NCBI GenBank assembly: GCA_963728165.1
Contig: CAVSIY010000001.1
Span: forward strand, 62,001-126,000
Source: Hyphomicrobium_A sp963728165
GTDB lineage: Bacteria; Pseudomonadota; Alphaproteobacteria; Rhizobiales; Hyphomicrobiaceae
DNA length: 64,000 bases
Direction: 5' to 3'
This document shows, piece by piece, positions 7,349 through 15,401 of the stretch (position 1 is the stretch's first letter; the number at the start of each line of letters is the position of its first letter). The notes under the pieces were generated by a model that was not told the DNA's origin, made no database searches, and was given only the letters and a program-made list of their open reading frames with translations. The position numbers and the translations under genes are program-made.

Positions 7349-10039
7349 TTACGTCTCGACCTCTGCGTCCGCGGGTTCAGCGTCCGCCTTGCGAGCTTTG
7401 GCCCCCTTGGCAGTCTTGCTGCCCTTTTTGGCCGCTGGTTTGGCGCTCGCGGCTTTTTTCGCAGGTTTCTTTCCGCCTTTGGCGGCACGCGCCGCGATGA
7501 GCTCGATCGCCTCCTCCACCGAGAGGGCGGCGGGGTCCTTGCCGTTGGGGATCGTGGCGTTGACCTTGCCGTGCTTCACATAGGGACCATAGCGCCCCGA
7601 CAGCACCTCGATCTTGCCGCCCTCGGGGTGCTCGCCCAGGTCCTTGAGCACGGTCGGCTTGGCGCGCTGAAAGCGGCCCTTTCCGCCGGCCGCCTTCTCC
7701 GCCAGCAGAGCGACGGCGCGGTTGACGCCGACGGTGAACACGTCCTCGATGCTCTCCAGATTGGCGTAGAGGCCATCGTGCAGAACGAACGGCCCGTAGC
7801 GCCCCAGCCCGGCGGTGATGGGATTGCCGGACTCGGGATGGCGGCCGACCTCGCGCGGCAGCGACAACAGCTTGAGCGCGTAGTCGAGGTCGACGGAAGC
7901 GGGGTCGACGCCCTTCGGCACGCTGGCACGCTTGGGTTTCTCGTCCGCGGTCGCCTCGCCGAGCTGCAGGTAAGGGCCGAAGCGGCCGGTGCGCAGCGTC
8001 ACCGCGAGCCCGGTGTCGGGATCAAAGCCCAACGCCTTGCCGTCGGGCGTGGCGGCGTCCGCGTCGCCGCCTGACTGGTCGGCCAGCTGGCGCGTGTAGC
8101 GGCACTCGGGGTAGTTGCCGCAGCCGATGAAGGCGCCGTACTTGCCGGAGATCTTCAAGCTCAAGCGCCCGGTCTTGCAGGAGGGGCACGTGCGCGGGTC
8201 GAGGCCGTCCTCGCGCGGGGGAAAGATGTGGGGGCCCAAGATCTCGTTGAGCGCCTCCAGCACGTCGCCCACGCGCAAATCCTTGATCTCGTTGACGGCA
8301 CCGGTGAACTCGCGCCAGAAGTCGCGAAGCACGTCCTTCCAGGCGAGCTTGCCATCGGAGATGAGGTCGAGCTTCTCCTCGAGGTCGGCGGTGAAGTCGT
8401 ACTCGACGTAGCGCTTGAAAAACCCTTCGAGGAAGGCGATCACCAGGCGCCCCTTGTCCTCGGGGATCAAGCGCTTCTTGTCGATGCGGACGTAGTCGCG
8501 CTCCTGCAGCACGGCGAGCGTCGAGGCATAGGTCGAAGGCCGGCCGATGCCGAGCTCCTCCAGCTTCTTGACCAGCGTCGCCTCCGAATAGCGCGGCGGC
8601 GGCTGCGTGAAGTGCTGCTCGGCGTCGATCGACTTGTCGGTGACGCGGTCGCCTTGGGCGAGCGCGGGCAGCCGCCGGCTCGTGTCGTCCTCCTCGACCG
8701 CGTCGTCCTTGCCCTTGCTGGCGTGCGTGCGCTCGTCGCGGCCCTCCTCGTAAAGCTTGAGGAAGCCCTCGAACTGGATGACCGAGCCCGTCGCGCGCAA
8801 GGTGTAGGTCTTGCCGTCACGGCCTTTCACCTCGATGTCGGCGGTCGTCTGCTCGACCTCGGCGGAGGCCATCTGGCTCGCGACCGCGCGCTTCCAGATG
8901 AGGTCGTAGAGCCCGGCCTGGTCCTTTGCCAGATAGCGGGCGACGTCGGAGGGACGGCGCGTGACGTCCGTGGGGCGGATCGCCTCGTGCGCCTCCTGCG
9001 CGTTCTTGGCCTTGGTCTTGTACTCGCGGATGAAGGGAGCGACGTACTTCTGCGAGTACTCGCGCGCAATCATGCCACGGATGGCGTTGACCGCCTCGGG
9101 CACGATCGTCACGCCGTCGGTTCGCATGTAGGTGATGAGGCCGACGGTCTCGCCGCCGATGTCGACGCCCTCATAGAGGCGCTGGGCCACTTGCATGGTC
9201 TGCTTGGCGGAGAAGCCGAGCTTGCGCGAGGCGTCCATCTGCAGGGTGGAGGTGGCAAAGGGCGCGAAGGGGTTGCGCTTCACCGCCTTCTTCTCGACCG
9301 AGACGACGCGGAAGTCGCCCTTCTCGATAGCGGCCTTGATGGCAGAGGCTTCCTCGCCAGTCTTGATGTCGAGCTTCTTTAGGGTCGTGCCGGCGATGGC
9401 GTTGAGCCGGGCCGGGAACTCCTCACCCTTCGCAGTCGCGAACAGCGCCTCGATGGTCCAGTACTCGTCGGTCTTGAACTTCTCGATCTCGGCCTCGCGG
9501 TCGCAAACGAGGCGCAAAGCCACCGACTGCACGCGGCCGGCGGAGCGGGCGCCCGGCAGCTTGCGCCAGAGCACCGGCGACAGGGTGAAGCCGACGAGGT
9601 AGTCGAGCGCCCGGCGGGCGAGATAGGCGGAGACGAGCGGCCCGTCGATCTCGCGCGGCTCGTTCATTGCGGCCAGGATGGCCTGCTTGGTCACGGCGTT
9701 GAAGGCGACGCGCTCGATTTCGATGCCCTTCTTCAGGGCCTTCTTCTGCTCGAGAATCTGCAGGATGTGCCAGGAGATGGCCTCGCCTTCGCGGTCGGGG
9801 TCGGTGGCGAGGATCAGCTTGTCGGCGCCTTTGACCGCATCTGAGATTTCCTTCATGATTTTCTGGGACTTAGCGTCGACGTCCCAGTGCATCTCGAAGT
9901 CCTTGTCGGGCTCGACCGACCCGTTCTTGGAGGGCAGGTCGCGCACGTGTCCGAAGGACGCGATGACCTTGTAGCCGCTGCCAAGGTACTTGTTGATGGT
10001 CTTGGCCTTGGCCGCCAATTCGACGATGACGACGTTCAT
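7349..10039 (-). CDS. topA: DNA topoisomerase I
   Basis: 896 residues. The TOPRIM domain is at the N-terminus with SFGHVRDLPSKNG and the acidic TDPDREGEAISWH. The catalytic tyrosine is in GLITYMRTDG. A four-cysteine zinc motif (CPSCKTGRLSLK...GCGNYPEC) follows, then repeated GRYGPY-type C-terminal modules and a Lys/Ala-rich tail. It relaxes negative supercoils by a 5'-phosphotyrosine intermediate. One odd feature: the first TOPRIM motif reads VIVELAAKAKT where most family members have VIVESPAKAKT; the glutamate is kept, but Ser is Leu (TTG in place of TCG-type codons) and Pro is Ala. The Pro-to-Ala change is familiar in this group, the Leu is not. Confidence 0.95.
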   Translation of the reverse strand: MNVVIVELAAKAKTINKYLGSGYKVIASFGHVRDLPSKNGSVEPDKDFEMHWDVDAKSQKIMKEISDAVKGADKLILATDPDREGEAISWHILQILEQKKALKKGIEIERVAFNAVTKQAILAAMNEPREIDGPLVSAYLARRALDYLVGFTLSPVLWRKLPGARSAGRVQSVALRLVCDREAEIEKFKTDEYWTIEALFATAKGEEFPARLNAIAGTTLKKLDIKTGEEASAIKAAIEKGDFRVVSVEKKAVKRNPFAPFATSTLQMDASRKLGFSAKQTMQVAQRLYEGVDIGGETVGLITYMRTDGVTIVPEAVNAIRGMIAREYSQKYVAPFIREYKTKAKNAQEAHEAIRPTDVTRRPSDVARYLAKDQAGLYDLIWKRAVASQMASAEVEQTTADIEVKGRDGKTYTLRATGSVIQFEGFLKLYEEGRDERTHASKGKDDAVEEDDTSRRLPALAQGDRVTDKSIDAEQHFTQPPPRYSEATLVKKLEELGIGRPSTYASTLAVLQERDYVRIDKKRLIPEDKGRLVIAFLEGFFKRYVEYDFTADLEEKLDLISDGKLAWKDVLRDFWREFTGAVNEIKDLRVGDVLEALNEILGPHIFPPREDGLDPRTCPSCKTGRLSLKISGKYGAFIGCGNYPECRYTRQLADQSGGDADAATPDGKALGFDPDTGLAVTLRTGRFGPYLQLGEATADEKPKRASVPKGVDPASVDLDYALKLLSLPREVGRHPESGNPITAGLGRYGPFVLHDGLYANLESIEDVFTVGVNRAVALLAEKAAGGKGRFQRAKPTVLKDLGEHPEGGKIEVLSGRYGPYVKHGKVNATIPNGKDPAALSVEEAIELIAARAAKGGKKPAKKAASAKPAAKKGSKTAKGAKARKADAEPADAEVET

Positions 10040-10236
10040 TTCAGACTTTCAGGCTGGTTGCACGGGGCTCGGAGCCCGCTCGCCGCGCGAAGGGCGCCGG
10101 CGTGGCCAGAATTGGCCCAGGGAGCCCGGCTGACCCATTCGGCCGGGGAACATGGGAGAGGATTGGGGCGGTGTCAAACGGCCGCGTTTTGCAACCCAAG
10201 CTAAATTGCGCCCGTTATTGCTATCTACGATTGTGA

Positions 10237-10491
10237 ATGATATTGAGTGCACTCATCGGTTGTAAACATGGAAAACCGGGGGCGCACATCGTGATAGCTG
10301 GGCCGGAAGACCCCAACGGAGGCACCGGGCTCCCCCCGGCGGCGAGCAAGGCCGAGACGCTCAGCTACCTATGCGACATCATCTACGACCTCAAGTTGAT
10401 GGCGGAGCGGGGCGGTTACAAGACGCTGGCCGCGATCCTCGGGGCGGCCCTCATCGAGGCGCGCCTGCAGAGTGAGGACGCCGAGCGCTGA
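10237..10491 (+). CDS. Small conserved-type hypothetical protein
   Basis: The frame encodes up to 84 residues; a GTG at 10291 is an alternative start that would leave 66. The C-terminal half (ETLSYLCDIIYDLKLMAERGG, then TLAAILGAALIEARLQ) is a helical pair of the kind found in many small Hyphomicrobiales proteins that begin their core with a D-x-x-x-x-L-x-x-M/L-A pattern and end in LxxArxEA. I do not know a function. There is no signal peptide. It is divergent from topA and convergent with dprA, whose stop codon is 6 bp away. Confidence 0.6.
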   Translation: MILSALIGCKHGKPGAHIVIAGPEDPNGGTGLPPAASKAETLSYLCDIIYDLKLMAERGGYKTLAAILGAALIEARLQSEDAER

Positions 10492-10496
10492 GGCGC

Positions 10497-11666
10497 TCAC
10501 GCCGGGACTAGTGAGACCAACCCGTTGCCGTGGCGCTCGATGCGCCCCGCCAGCGCCAGCTCGATCAGGGCCGCCTGCACCGCGCGGATCGAGAGCCCGG
10601 TGGCCCGCACCAGGCTGTCGATGTCGATCGGCGCCGGTCCGAGTGCGGTGACGACGCGGTCGCGATCGCGCTCGGAGAGGGGCTGGAGCGGGGCAACCGG
10701 CGGGTCGGCCGCAAGGTCTGCGCCGTCCTCGTCGCGCAGGTGTGGGTCGGGGACCGGCCGCTGCGTCAGCGGCGCCAGGGCCGACAAGAGGTCGTCGGGC
10801 TCCGTTACCAGCGTCGCGCCCGACTTCAAGAGCTTGTTGGTCCCTTCCGCCCGCGGATCGAGCGGGTGGCCCGGCACGGCGAACACCTCGCGGCCCTGCT
10901 CGGCGGCGAACCTGGCGGTGACGAGCGTTCCTGAACGGCGCGCCGCCTCCACGATCAGCACGCCAAGCGCGATGCCGGAGATGATGCGGTTGCGGCGCGG
11001 GAAATCGCTGGCGCGCGGGACGAAGCCGAACGCCATCTCGGTGAGGAGGCAGCCGCGGTCGCCGATTGCATCCTGCAGCGCTGCATTCTCGGGCGGGTAG
11101 ACGATATCGATGCCGCCCGCCAGCACGGCCACGGTGCCATGCTGCAGCGCGGCCTCGTGCGCCACGCTGTCAATGCCGCGGGCGAGGCCAGAGGCAACCA
11201 CGTAGCCGGCGCGCGAGAGCTCCGATGCGAAGTGGCGCGCGAGCTTGACGCCGGCCGCCGAGCACTGGCGCGAGCCGACGACGGCGATGATCGGTCGGTT
11301 GAGCAGCTCGAGCCGTCCTTTGACGTAAAGCAGCGGCGGCGGGACATCGAGCACCGCCAGAGCTGTGGGGTAGCCGGGCTCGATCGTGAACAGCGGCCGG
11401 GCACCGGCGGCGCGTGCGCGCTCAAGCTCGGCCTCGGCTTGCCCGCGTGAGCAGATGCGGATCGTGCGTCCGCCGCGCCGCGAAAGCTCCGGCACGGCAG
11501 CCAGCGCAGGCTCGGCGCCGCCGAAGTGGTTGATCAGCTCACGAAAGGTGACGGGGCCGACGTTCTCGGAGCGGATGAGGCGCAGACAGGCGATACGCTC
11601 CTCCTCGCCCAGTTCCGCGACGGGGAGCGGTGCCATAAGGGGCGGCGCTGGCTCAGGCTTGCGCAC
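10497..11666 (-). CDS. dprA: DNA-processing protein DprA
   Basis: 389 residues. After an N-terminal SAM-like region, the Rossmann-fold core shows VGSRQCSAAGVKLAR, VVASGLARGIDSVAH and AVLAGGIDIVYPPEN, which are the DprA signature, followed by GALVTEP-type motifs and a C-terminal winged helix (PIDIDSLVRATGLSIRAVQ). DprA binds incoming single-stranded DNA and loads RecA in natural transformation; it is also present in many non-transformable bacteria. The annotated start overlaps the end of plsY by 14 bp; an in-frame ATG at 11633 would remove the overlap. Confidence 0.93.
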   Translation of the reverse strand: MRKPEPAPPLMAPLPVAELGEEERIACLRLIRSENVGPVTFRELINHFGGAEPALAAVPELSRRGGRTIRICSRGQAEAELERARAAGARPLFTIEPGYPTALAVLDVPPPLLYVKGRLELLNRPIIAVVGSRQCSAAGVKLARHFASELSRAGYVVASGLARGIDSVAHEAALQHGTVAVLAGGIDIVYPPENAALQDAIGDRGCLLTEMAFGFVPRASDFPRRNRIISGIALGVLIVEAARRSGTLVTARFAAEQGREVFAVPGHPLDPRAEGTNKLLKSGATLVTEPDDLLSALAPLTQRPVPDPHLRDEDGADLAADPPVAPLQPLSERDRDRVVTALGPAPIDIDSLVRATGLSIRAVQAALIELALAGRIERHGNGLVSLVPA

Positions 11667-12345
11667 CGATCTTGGGCTCCTCGCCCGCGGCGAGACGGCG
11701 GATGTTGGCGCGGTGCTTCCAAAGCAGAAGCGCCGTCATGAGCCCGGCGAGGAGCGCGGCCGGCCGATCGCCGAGGGCGAACAGCGCTGCGGGCGTGATG
11801 ACGCTCGCCGTCAGGGCGGAGAGCGACGAGTAGCGGGTGATCGCCGCCATGCCGAGCCAGATGGCGCAGAATACGAGTGCGCCCGGCCAAAAGGCGCCTG
11901 CGAGCACGCCGATGTAGGTGGCAACGCCCTTGCCGCCCTTGAAGCCGAGCCAGACGGGAAAGAGATGCCCGAGAAAGGCGCCGAGGCCCGCCAGCAGCGC
12001 GCCGTCGGTCGCGAGACCGGCATAAGCGCCGCCGATCCAGCGAGCGATGAGCACGGCCGCGGTGCCCTTCAAGGCGTCGAGCAGGAGGGTCAGCGCGGCC
12101 AGCCCCTTGTGGCCTGTGCGCAGCACGTTGGTGGCGCCGATGTTGCCGGAGCCGATGGCGCGCACGTCACCGAGCCCTGCGGCTCGGGTGAGGAGGTATC
12201 CAAAGGGGATCGATCCGAGTGCATAGCCGAACGCCAGGAAGAGCGCCCACCAGAGCGTCCAATCCCAGGAGTCCGGGCGCTCGTAGATGACGATGCGGGC
12301 GGCATCGTCCGCCCCGACAAGGCCCAAGAGCAGGAGGTGGGTCAT
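11653..12345 (-). CDS. plsY: Acyl-phosphate:glycerol-3-phosphate acyltransferase PlsY
   Basis: 230 residues with the three PlsY motifs: GSGNIGATN, HLFPVWLGFKGGKGVAT and KHRANIRRLAAGEE. Multiple membrane segments fit the seven-helix fold. PlsY moves the acyl chain from acyl-phosphate (made by PlsX) to glycerol-3-phosphate, the first step in phospholipid synthesis. The N-terminus is about 25 residues longer than the typical family start; the first helix begins near residue 30. It lies just downstream of the displaced pyrC' 3'-end copy, which suggests the ancestral order was pyrB-pyrC'-plsY-dprA. Confidence 0.93.
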   Translation of the reverse strand: MTHLLLLGLVGADDAARIVIYERPDSWDWTLWWALFLAFGYALGSIPFGYLLTRAAGLGDVRAIGSGNIGATNVLRTGHKGLAALTLLLDALKGTAAVLIARWIGGAYAGLATDGALLAGLGAFLGHLFPVWLGFKGGKGVATYIGVLAGAFWPGALVFCAIWLGMAAITRYSSLSALTASVITPAALFALGDRPAALLAGLMTALLLWKHRANIRRLAAGEEPKIGAQA

Positions 12346-12369
12346 GACGCGCGCACTGTCACTGAGGGC

Positions 12370-12427
12370 GGATCACGTCCGCTCGGCGCCAGCGTACTGG
12401 TAGACCGTCGCCCCGGCAACAAGGGTG
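12370..12427. repeat. Displaced copy of the pyrC' 3' end (direct repeat, left)
   Basis: These 58 bp match 12966-13023 with a single mismatch (a at 12391, g at 12987). On the minus strand they encode the last 17 residues of PyrC' (ending ...VYQYAGAERT) with the stop codon, and the one difference is synonymous (GCT/GCC). No longer reading frame enters this copy. It is the left border of the segment carrying hicAB. Confidence 0.95.
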
Positions 12428-12514
12428 GGATCGGGGCGCTGCCCGGGCCGCATTAAATGTCGGCCCCCGGCGCCGACACGTTGCTGTTGGGGTTCGGTAT
12501 AGTATTGTTGCGAC

Positions 12515-12703
12515 ATGAAGGTGCATGAGGCCCTCCGCATGTTGCATGATCAGGGATGGGTCGTCGTTGCAACGCGCGGCAGTCACCGTCAGCTCAAGCA
12601 CCCCGAGAAGTCTGGGCGAGTGACAGTGGCTGGAAGACCGAGCGATGAATTGGCCCCAGGCACGCTCAACAGCATCTTGAAGCAAGCTGGGCTCAAGAAA
12701 TGA
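12515..12703 (+). CDS. hicA: HicA-family mRNA interferase toxin
   Basis: 62 residues with the HicA fold elements: KVHEALRMLHDQGWVVVATRGSHRQLKHPEKSGRVTV pattern, with the catalytic His in GSHRQLKHP, and C-terminal LAPGTLNSILKQAGL. HicA cleaves mRNA independent of codons and is held inactive by HicB. The gene overlaps hicB by 4 bp (ATGA-type coupling), the usual toxin-first order. It sits between duplicated pyrC' ends and runs opposite to its neighbours, so it is accessory DNA. Confidence 0.9.
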   Translation: MKVHEALRMLHDQGWVVVATRGSHRQLKHPEKSGRVTVAGRPSDELAPGTLNSILKQAGLKK

Positions 12704-12933
12704 GGACTGCGATGCGCTATGCGATCGTGATCGAAAAGGCGGCCAGCAACTACTCGGCGTATGTGCCGGATTTGCCCGGGTGCGTGGCCACAGGTGCAAC
12801 ACAGGAGGAGGTCGAGCGGTTGCTGCGCGAGGCTGTTGAACTGCATCTGGCAGGGATGTGCGAGGACAACGAGCCCATCCCGCAGCCGTCCAGCCGGGTG
12901 GAGTACTTGGACGTTCGCGTTGCCGGACAATAA
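12700..12933 (+). CDS. hicB: HicB-family antitoxin
   Basis: 77 residues from the first ATG; a second in-frame ATG at 12712 gives MRYAIVIEKAASNYSAYVPD, the canonical HicB start. YVPDLPGCVATGATQEEVERLLREAVELHL is the HicB/UPF0150 partial RNase-H-like core. No C-terminal DNA-binding domain is visible after residue 77, so this is the short form lacking an HTH or RHH; autoregulation would have to work differently or be absent. It neutralises HicA by direct binding. Confidence 0.9.
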   Translation: MRTAMRYAIVIEKAASNYSAYVPDLPGCVATGATQEEVERLLREAVELHLAGMCEDNEPIPQPSSRVEYLDVRVAGQ

Positions 12934-12965
12934 TTCGCGTCTGGTGTCGGCCAGCGCCGCTACAG

Positions 12966-13023
12966 GGATCACGTCCGCTCGGCGCCGGCGTACTGGTAGA
13001 CCGTCGCCCCGGCAACAAGGGTG
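12966..13023. repeat. 3' end of pyrC' forming the right direct repeat
   Basis: This is the part of the working pyrC' gene that is duplicated at 12370-12427 (57 of 58 bases identical). It covers the stop codon and the last 17 codons plus 4-5 flanking bases. The match stops sharply on both sides: upstream gene sequence (after 13023) is absent from the left copy. Confidence 0.95.
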
Positions 13024-14321
13024 CGCAGGACGCGGCCCTGCATCTTGCTCTCATCGAAGGGCGTGTTCTTGGAGCGCGAGCGCAGGAGGTCCTTGTTGAC
13101 CACCCACGGCTCGCCCAGATCGACGAGGACGAGGTCGGCGATCGCCCCCTTGGCGAGCCGGCCCGAGTGCAGGCCCAGAAGCTTCGCCGGATTGAGCGTC
13201 AGCGCGCGGAAGATCGTGAGCAGCGGCAGCTCGCCCGAATGATAAAGGCGCAGCGCCGCCGGCAAGAGCGTCTCCAGGCCCACCGCCCCATCGGTCGCCT
13301 CGGCGAAGGGGCGGCGTTTGTCGTCGGCGTCCTGGGGATCGTGGCTCGAGACGATGACGTCGATGTCGCCTGAGGCGATGCCCTTGATCATCGCAACGCG
13401 ATCCTCGTCGCGCCGCAACGGCGGACGCACCTTGAAGAAGGTGCGGTAGGGACCGATGTCGTTCTCGTTCAGCGTCAAATGATTGATGGAGACGCCGCAG
13501 GTGACGGGAAGCTTGCGCGCCTTGGCGTCGCGGATGACATCGAGGCTGTCTGCGCAAGAGATGGTGGCGGCGTGATAGCGCCCGCCCGTCATCTCCACGA
13601 GGCGCACGTCGCGCTCCAGCATGATGGTCTCGGCCGCATTCGGCACGCCCGGCAGCCCCAATCGTGCCGCTACCTCGCCGGAGTTCATGGAGGCGGTCTG
13701 CGACAGGTAGGGGTCCTCGGTGTGGTGGCAGATCAAGGCGCCGAAGTCCTTGCCGTAGAGCAGCACGTTGCGCATGACGCGCGTGTTGGCGATGCTCGAC
13801 TTGCCGTTGGTGAAGGCGATGGCGCCGGCCCGCTTGAGGAGGCCGATCTCGGTCATCTCCTCGCCCTTGAGCCCCTTGGTCATGGCGGCCATGGTGTGCA
13901 CGTGCACGATGGCGTTGTCGCGGGCGCGCCTCTGGATGAAGTCGACGAGGGCCACTTGGTCGATCACCGGATTGGTCTCGGGCATCACGACGATCGTCGT
14001 GACGCCGCCGGCAGCCGCGGCATGGCTCGCGGTCTTCAGGGTCTCGCGGTGCTCGAAGCCCGGCTCGCCGGTGAACACCTGTGCGTCGATCAGGCCCGGC
14101 GCCAGCACGTGGCCCTTGCAGTCGACGACGTCGACGCCCTCGGGCGCATTGCGCCGCAGGTGCGGGCCGATGTCGGTGATCATGCCATCGGTGACGAGGA
14201 GGCCGCCCGGCTCGTCGCGGTTGGAGGCGGGATCGACGAGACGCGCATTGATGAAGGCGGTAGCGGTCGTTTGCTTGGCGCCGTCCCTTGGCTTCTTTGC
14301 GGTCATCGCGGGCGCGTTCAT
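12969..14321 (-). CDS. pyrC': Non-catalytic dihydroorotase-like subunit (PyrC')
   Basis: 450 residues from the ATG at 14321, which overlaps the pyrB stop codon by 4 bp. It has the amidohydrolase fold of class I dihydroorotases (ends of strands and LNPAKLLGL...GAIADLVLVDL are clear), but the metal ligands are gone: the HxH motif position reads DAQVFTGEPG, the AFSDDG position reads AFTNGKS, the HVS position reads ATISC, and the TDHAPH position reads SSHDPQ. Such proteins (PyrC' or PyrX) associate with aspartate transcarbamoylase as structural partners in Pseudomonas and other proteobacteria. An active dihydroorotase must then be encoded elsewhere. Database entries often name it simply dihydroorotase. 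The last 17 codons are duplicated at 12370. Confidence 0.88.
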   Translation of the reverse strand: MNAPAMTAKKPRDGAKQTTATAFINARLVDPASNRDEPGGLLVTDGMITDIGPHLRRNAPEGVDVVDCKGHVLAPGLIDAQVFTGEPGFEHRETLKTASHAAAAGGVTTIVVMPETNPVIDQVALVDFIQRRARDNAIVHVHTMAAMTKGLKGEEMTEIGLLKRAGAIAFTNGKSSIANTRVMRNVLLYGKDFGALICHHTEDPYLSQTASMNSGEVAARLGLPGVPNAAETIMLERDVRLVEMTGGRYHAATISCADSLDVIRDAKARKLPVTCGVSINHLTLNENDIGPYRTFFKVRPPLRRDEDRVAMIKGIASGDIDVIVSSHDPQDADDKRRPFAEATDGAVGLETLLPAALRLYHSGELPLLTIFRALTLNPAKLLGLHSGRLAKGAIADLVLVDLGEPWVVNKDLLRSRSKNTPFDESKMQGRVLRTLVAGATVYQYAGAERT

Positions 14322-15277
14322 CGTTTGGGCAGGTTCCTGGCAAGCGCCTCGAGCACGGCCATACGCACCGCGACGCCCATCTCGACCTGCTCGCGGATGA
14401 CTGAGCGCGAGTGGTCGGCGACGGTCGAGGCGATCTCCACGCCGCGGTTCATCGGGCCGGGGTGCATGACGATCGCGTCGGGCTTGGCGCGGGCGAGCTT
14501 CTCCTGGTCCAGCCCGAAGAAGTGGAAGTACTCGCGCGTCGAAGGCACGTAGGAGCCTTCCATGCGCTCGCGCTGCAGCCGCAGCATCATGACGACATCG
14601 GCGCCATCGAGGCACTTCCACATGTCGGTGAAGACTTCCGCGCCGAGCCGCTCGGGCGCCGCCGGCAGGAGCGTCGAGGGCGCGGCGATGCGCACGCGCG
14701 CGCCCAGCGTGTTGAGCACGATGATGTTGGAGCGCGCCACCCGGCTGTGCAGGATGTCGCCGCAGATGGCCACCGTCAGTCCGCCGACGCGGCCCTTGGC
14801 GCGGCGGATGGTGAGCGCGTCGAGCAAGGCCTGTGTGGGGTGCTGATGCGCGCCGTCGCCGGCGTTGATCACCGAGCAGTCGATCTTCTGCGCCAAAAGC
14901 TCGACCGCACCGGCAGCGTGATGGCGCACGACGATGATGTCGGGGCGCATGGCGTTGAGCGTCATGGCCGTGTCGATGAGCGTCTCCCCCTTCTGCACCG
15001 ACGAGGTGGGGACGTTCATGTTCATGACGTCGGCGCCGAGGCGCTTGGCCGCCATCTCAAACGAGCTCTGGGTCCGGGTCGAGGCCTCGAAGAAGAGATT
15101 GATCAGCGTGCGCCCGCGCAAAACGTCGCGCTTCTTGCCGACCTCGCGGTTGGCGTCGGCGGCATGATCGGCGAGGTCGAGGAGAAAATTGATCTCTTGT
15201 GCACCGAGCCCCTCGACCGTGAGGAGATGGCGGTGGGGAAAGTGAAGCGTCTCGACTTTGGCAACTGCGCTGGTCAT
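14318..15277 (-). CDS. pyrB: Aspartate carbamoyltransferase catalytic chain
   Basis: 319 residues with the carbamoyl phosphate motif FFEASTRTQSSFE, the HHAAGAVELLA stretch, GDGAHQHPTQALLD and MHPGPMNRGVEI, all typical of PyrB. It condenses carbamoyl phosphate and aspartate to carbamoyl-aspartate, the committed step of pyrimidine synthesis. It is translationally coupled to the PyrC'-type gene, as expected if the two proteins form the class A dodecamer. No pyrI is present. The next gene upstream (acyl-CoA dehydrogenase) is divergent. Confidence 0.95.
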   Translation of the reverse strand: MTSAVAKVETLHFPHRHLLTVEGLGAQEINFLLDLADHAADANREVGKKRDVLRGRTLINLFFEASTRTQSSFEMAAKRLGADVMNMNVPTSSVQKGETLIDTAMTLNAMRPDIIVVRHHAAGAVELLAQKIDCSVINAGDGAHQHPTQALLDALTIRRAKGRVGGLTVAICGDILHSRVARSNIIVLNTLGARVRIAAPSTLLPAAPERLGAEVFTDMWKCLDGADVVMMLRLQRERMEGSYVPSTREYFHFFGLDQEKLARAKPDAIVMHPGPMNRGVEIASTVADHSRSVIREQVEMGVAVRMAVLEALARNLPKR

Positions 15278-15401
15278 TAAAGCGGTGTCTATACGGGGAG
15301 TTCTGGTCTCGCGGCAAGTGCGCCGCTGCTGCCGGCGGCGGGAGTTGGGGAAATTGTTACCGTTAACGGCCGCCGGGCCGAGAATACGCTAGAAAGTGTG
15401 C

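Larger units (their letters stand above)
12428..13023. mobile_element. 596-bp insertion carrying hicAB at the pyrC' 3' end (inferred)
   Basis: The segment between the two copies of the pyrC' 3' end, plus one copy, makes a 596-bp unit that contains only hicA and hicB. Removing it would rejoin pyrC' to plsY with an intact gene end. There is no integrase, transposase or terminal inverted repeat inside, so any enzyme acted in trans, or the unit arrived by recombination. Which of the two gene ends is ancestral cannot be told from one sequence. Confidence 0.55.

Noticed and set aside
12428..12965. An integrase or transposase within the hicAB insertion
   Set aside because: The segment is fully accounted for by hicA, hicB and short flanks; no recombinase motif is present.
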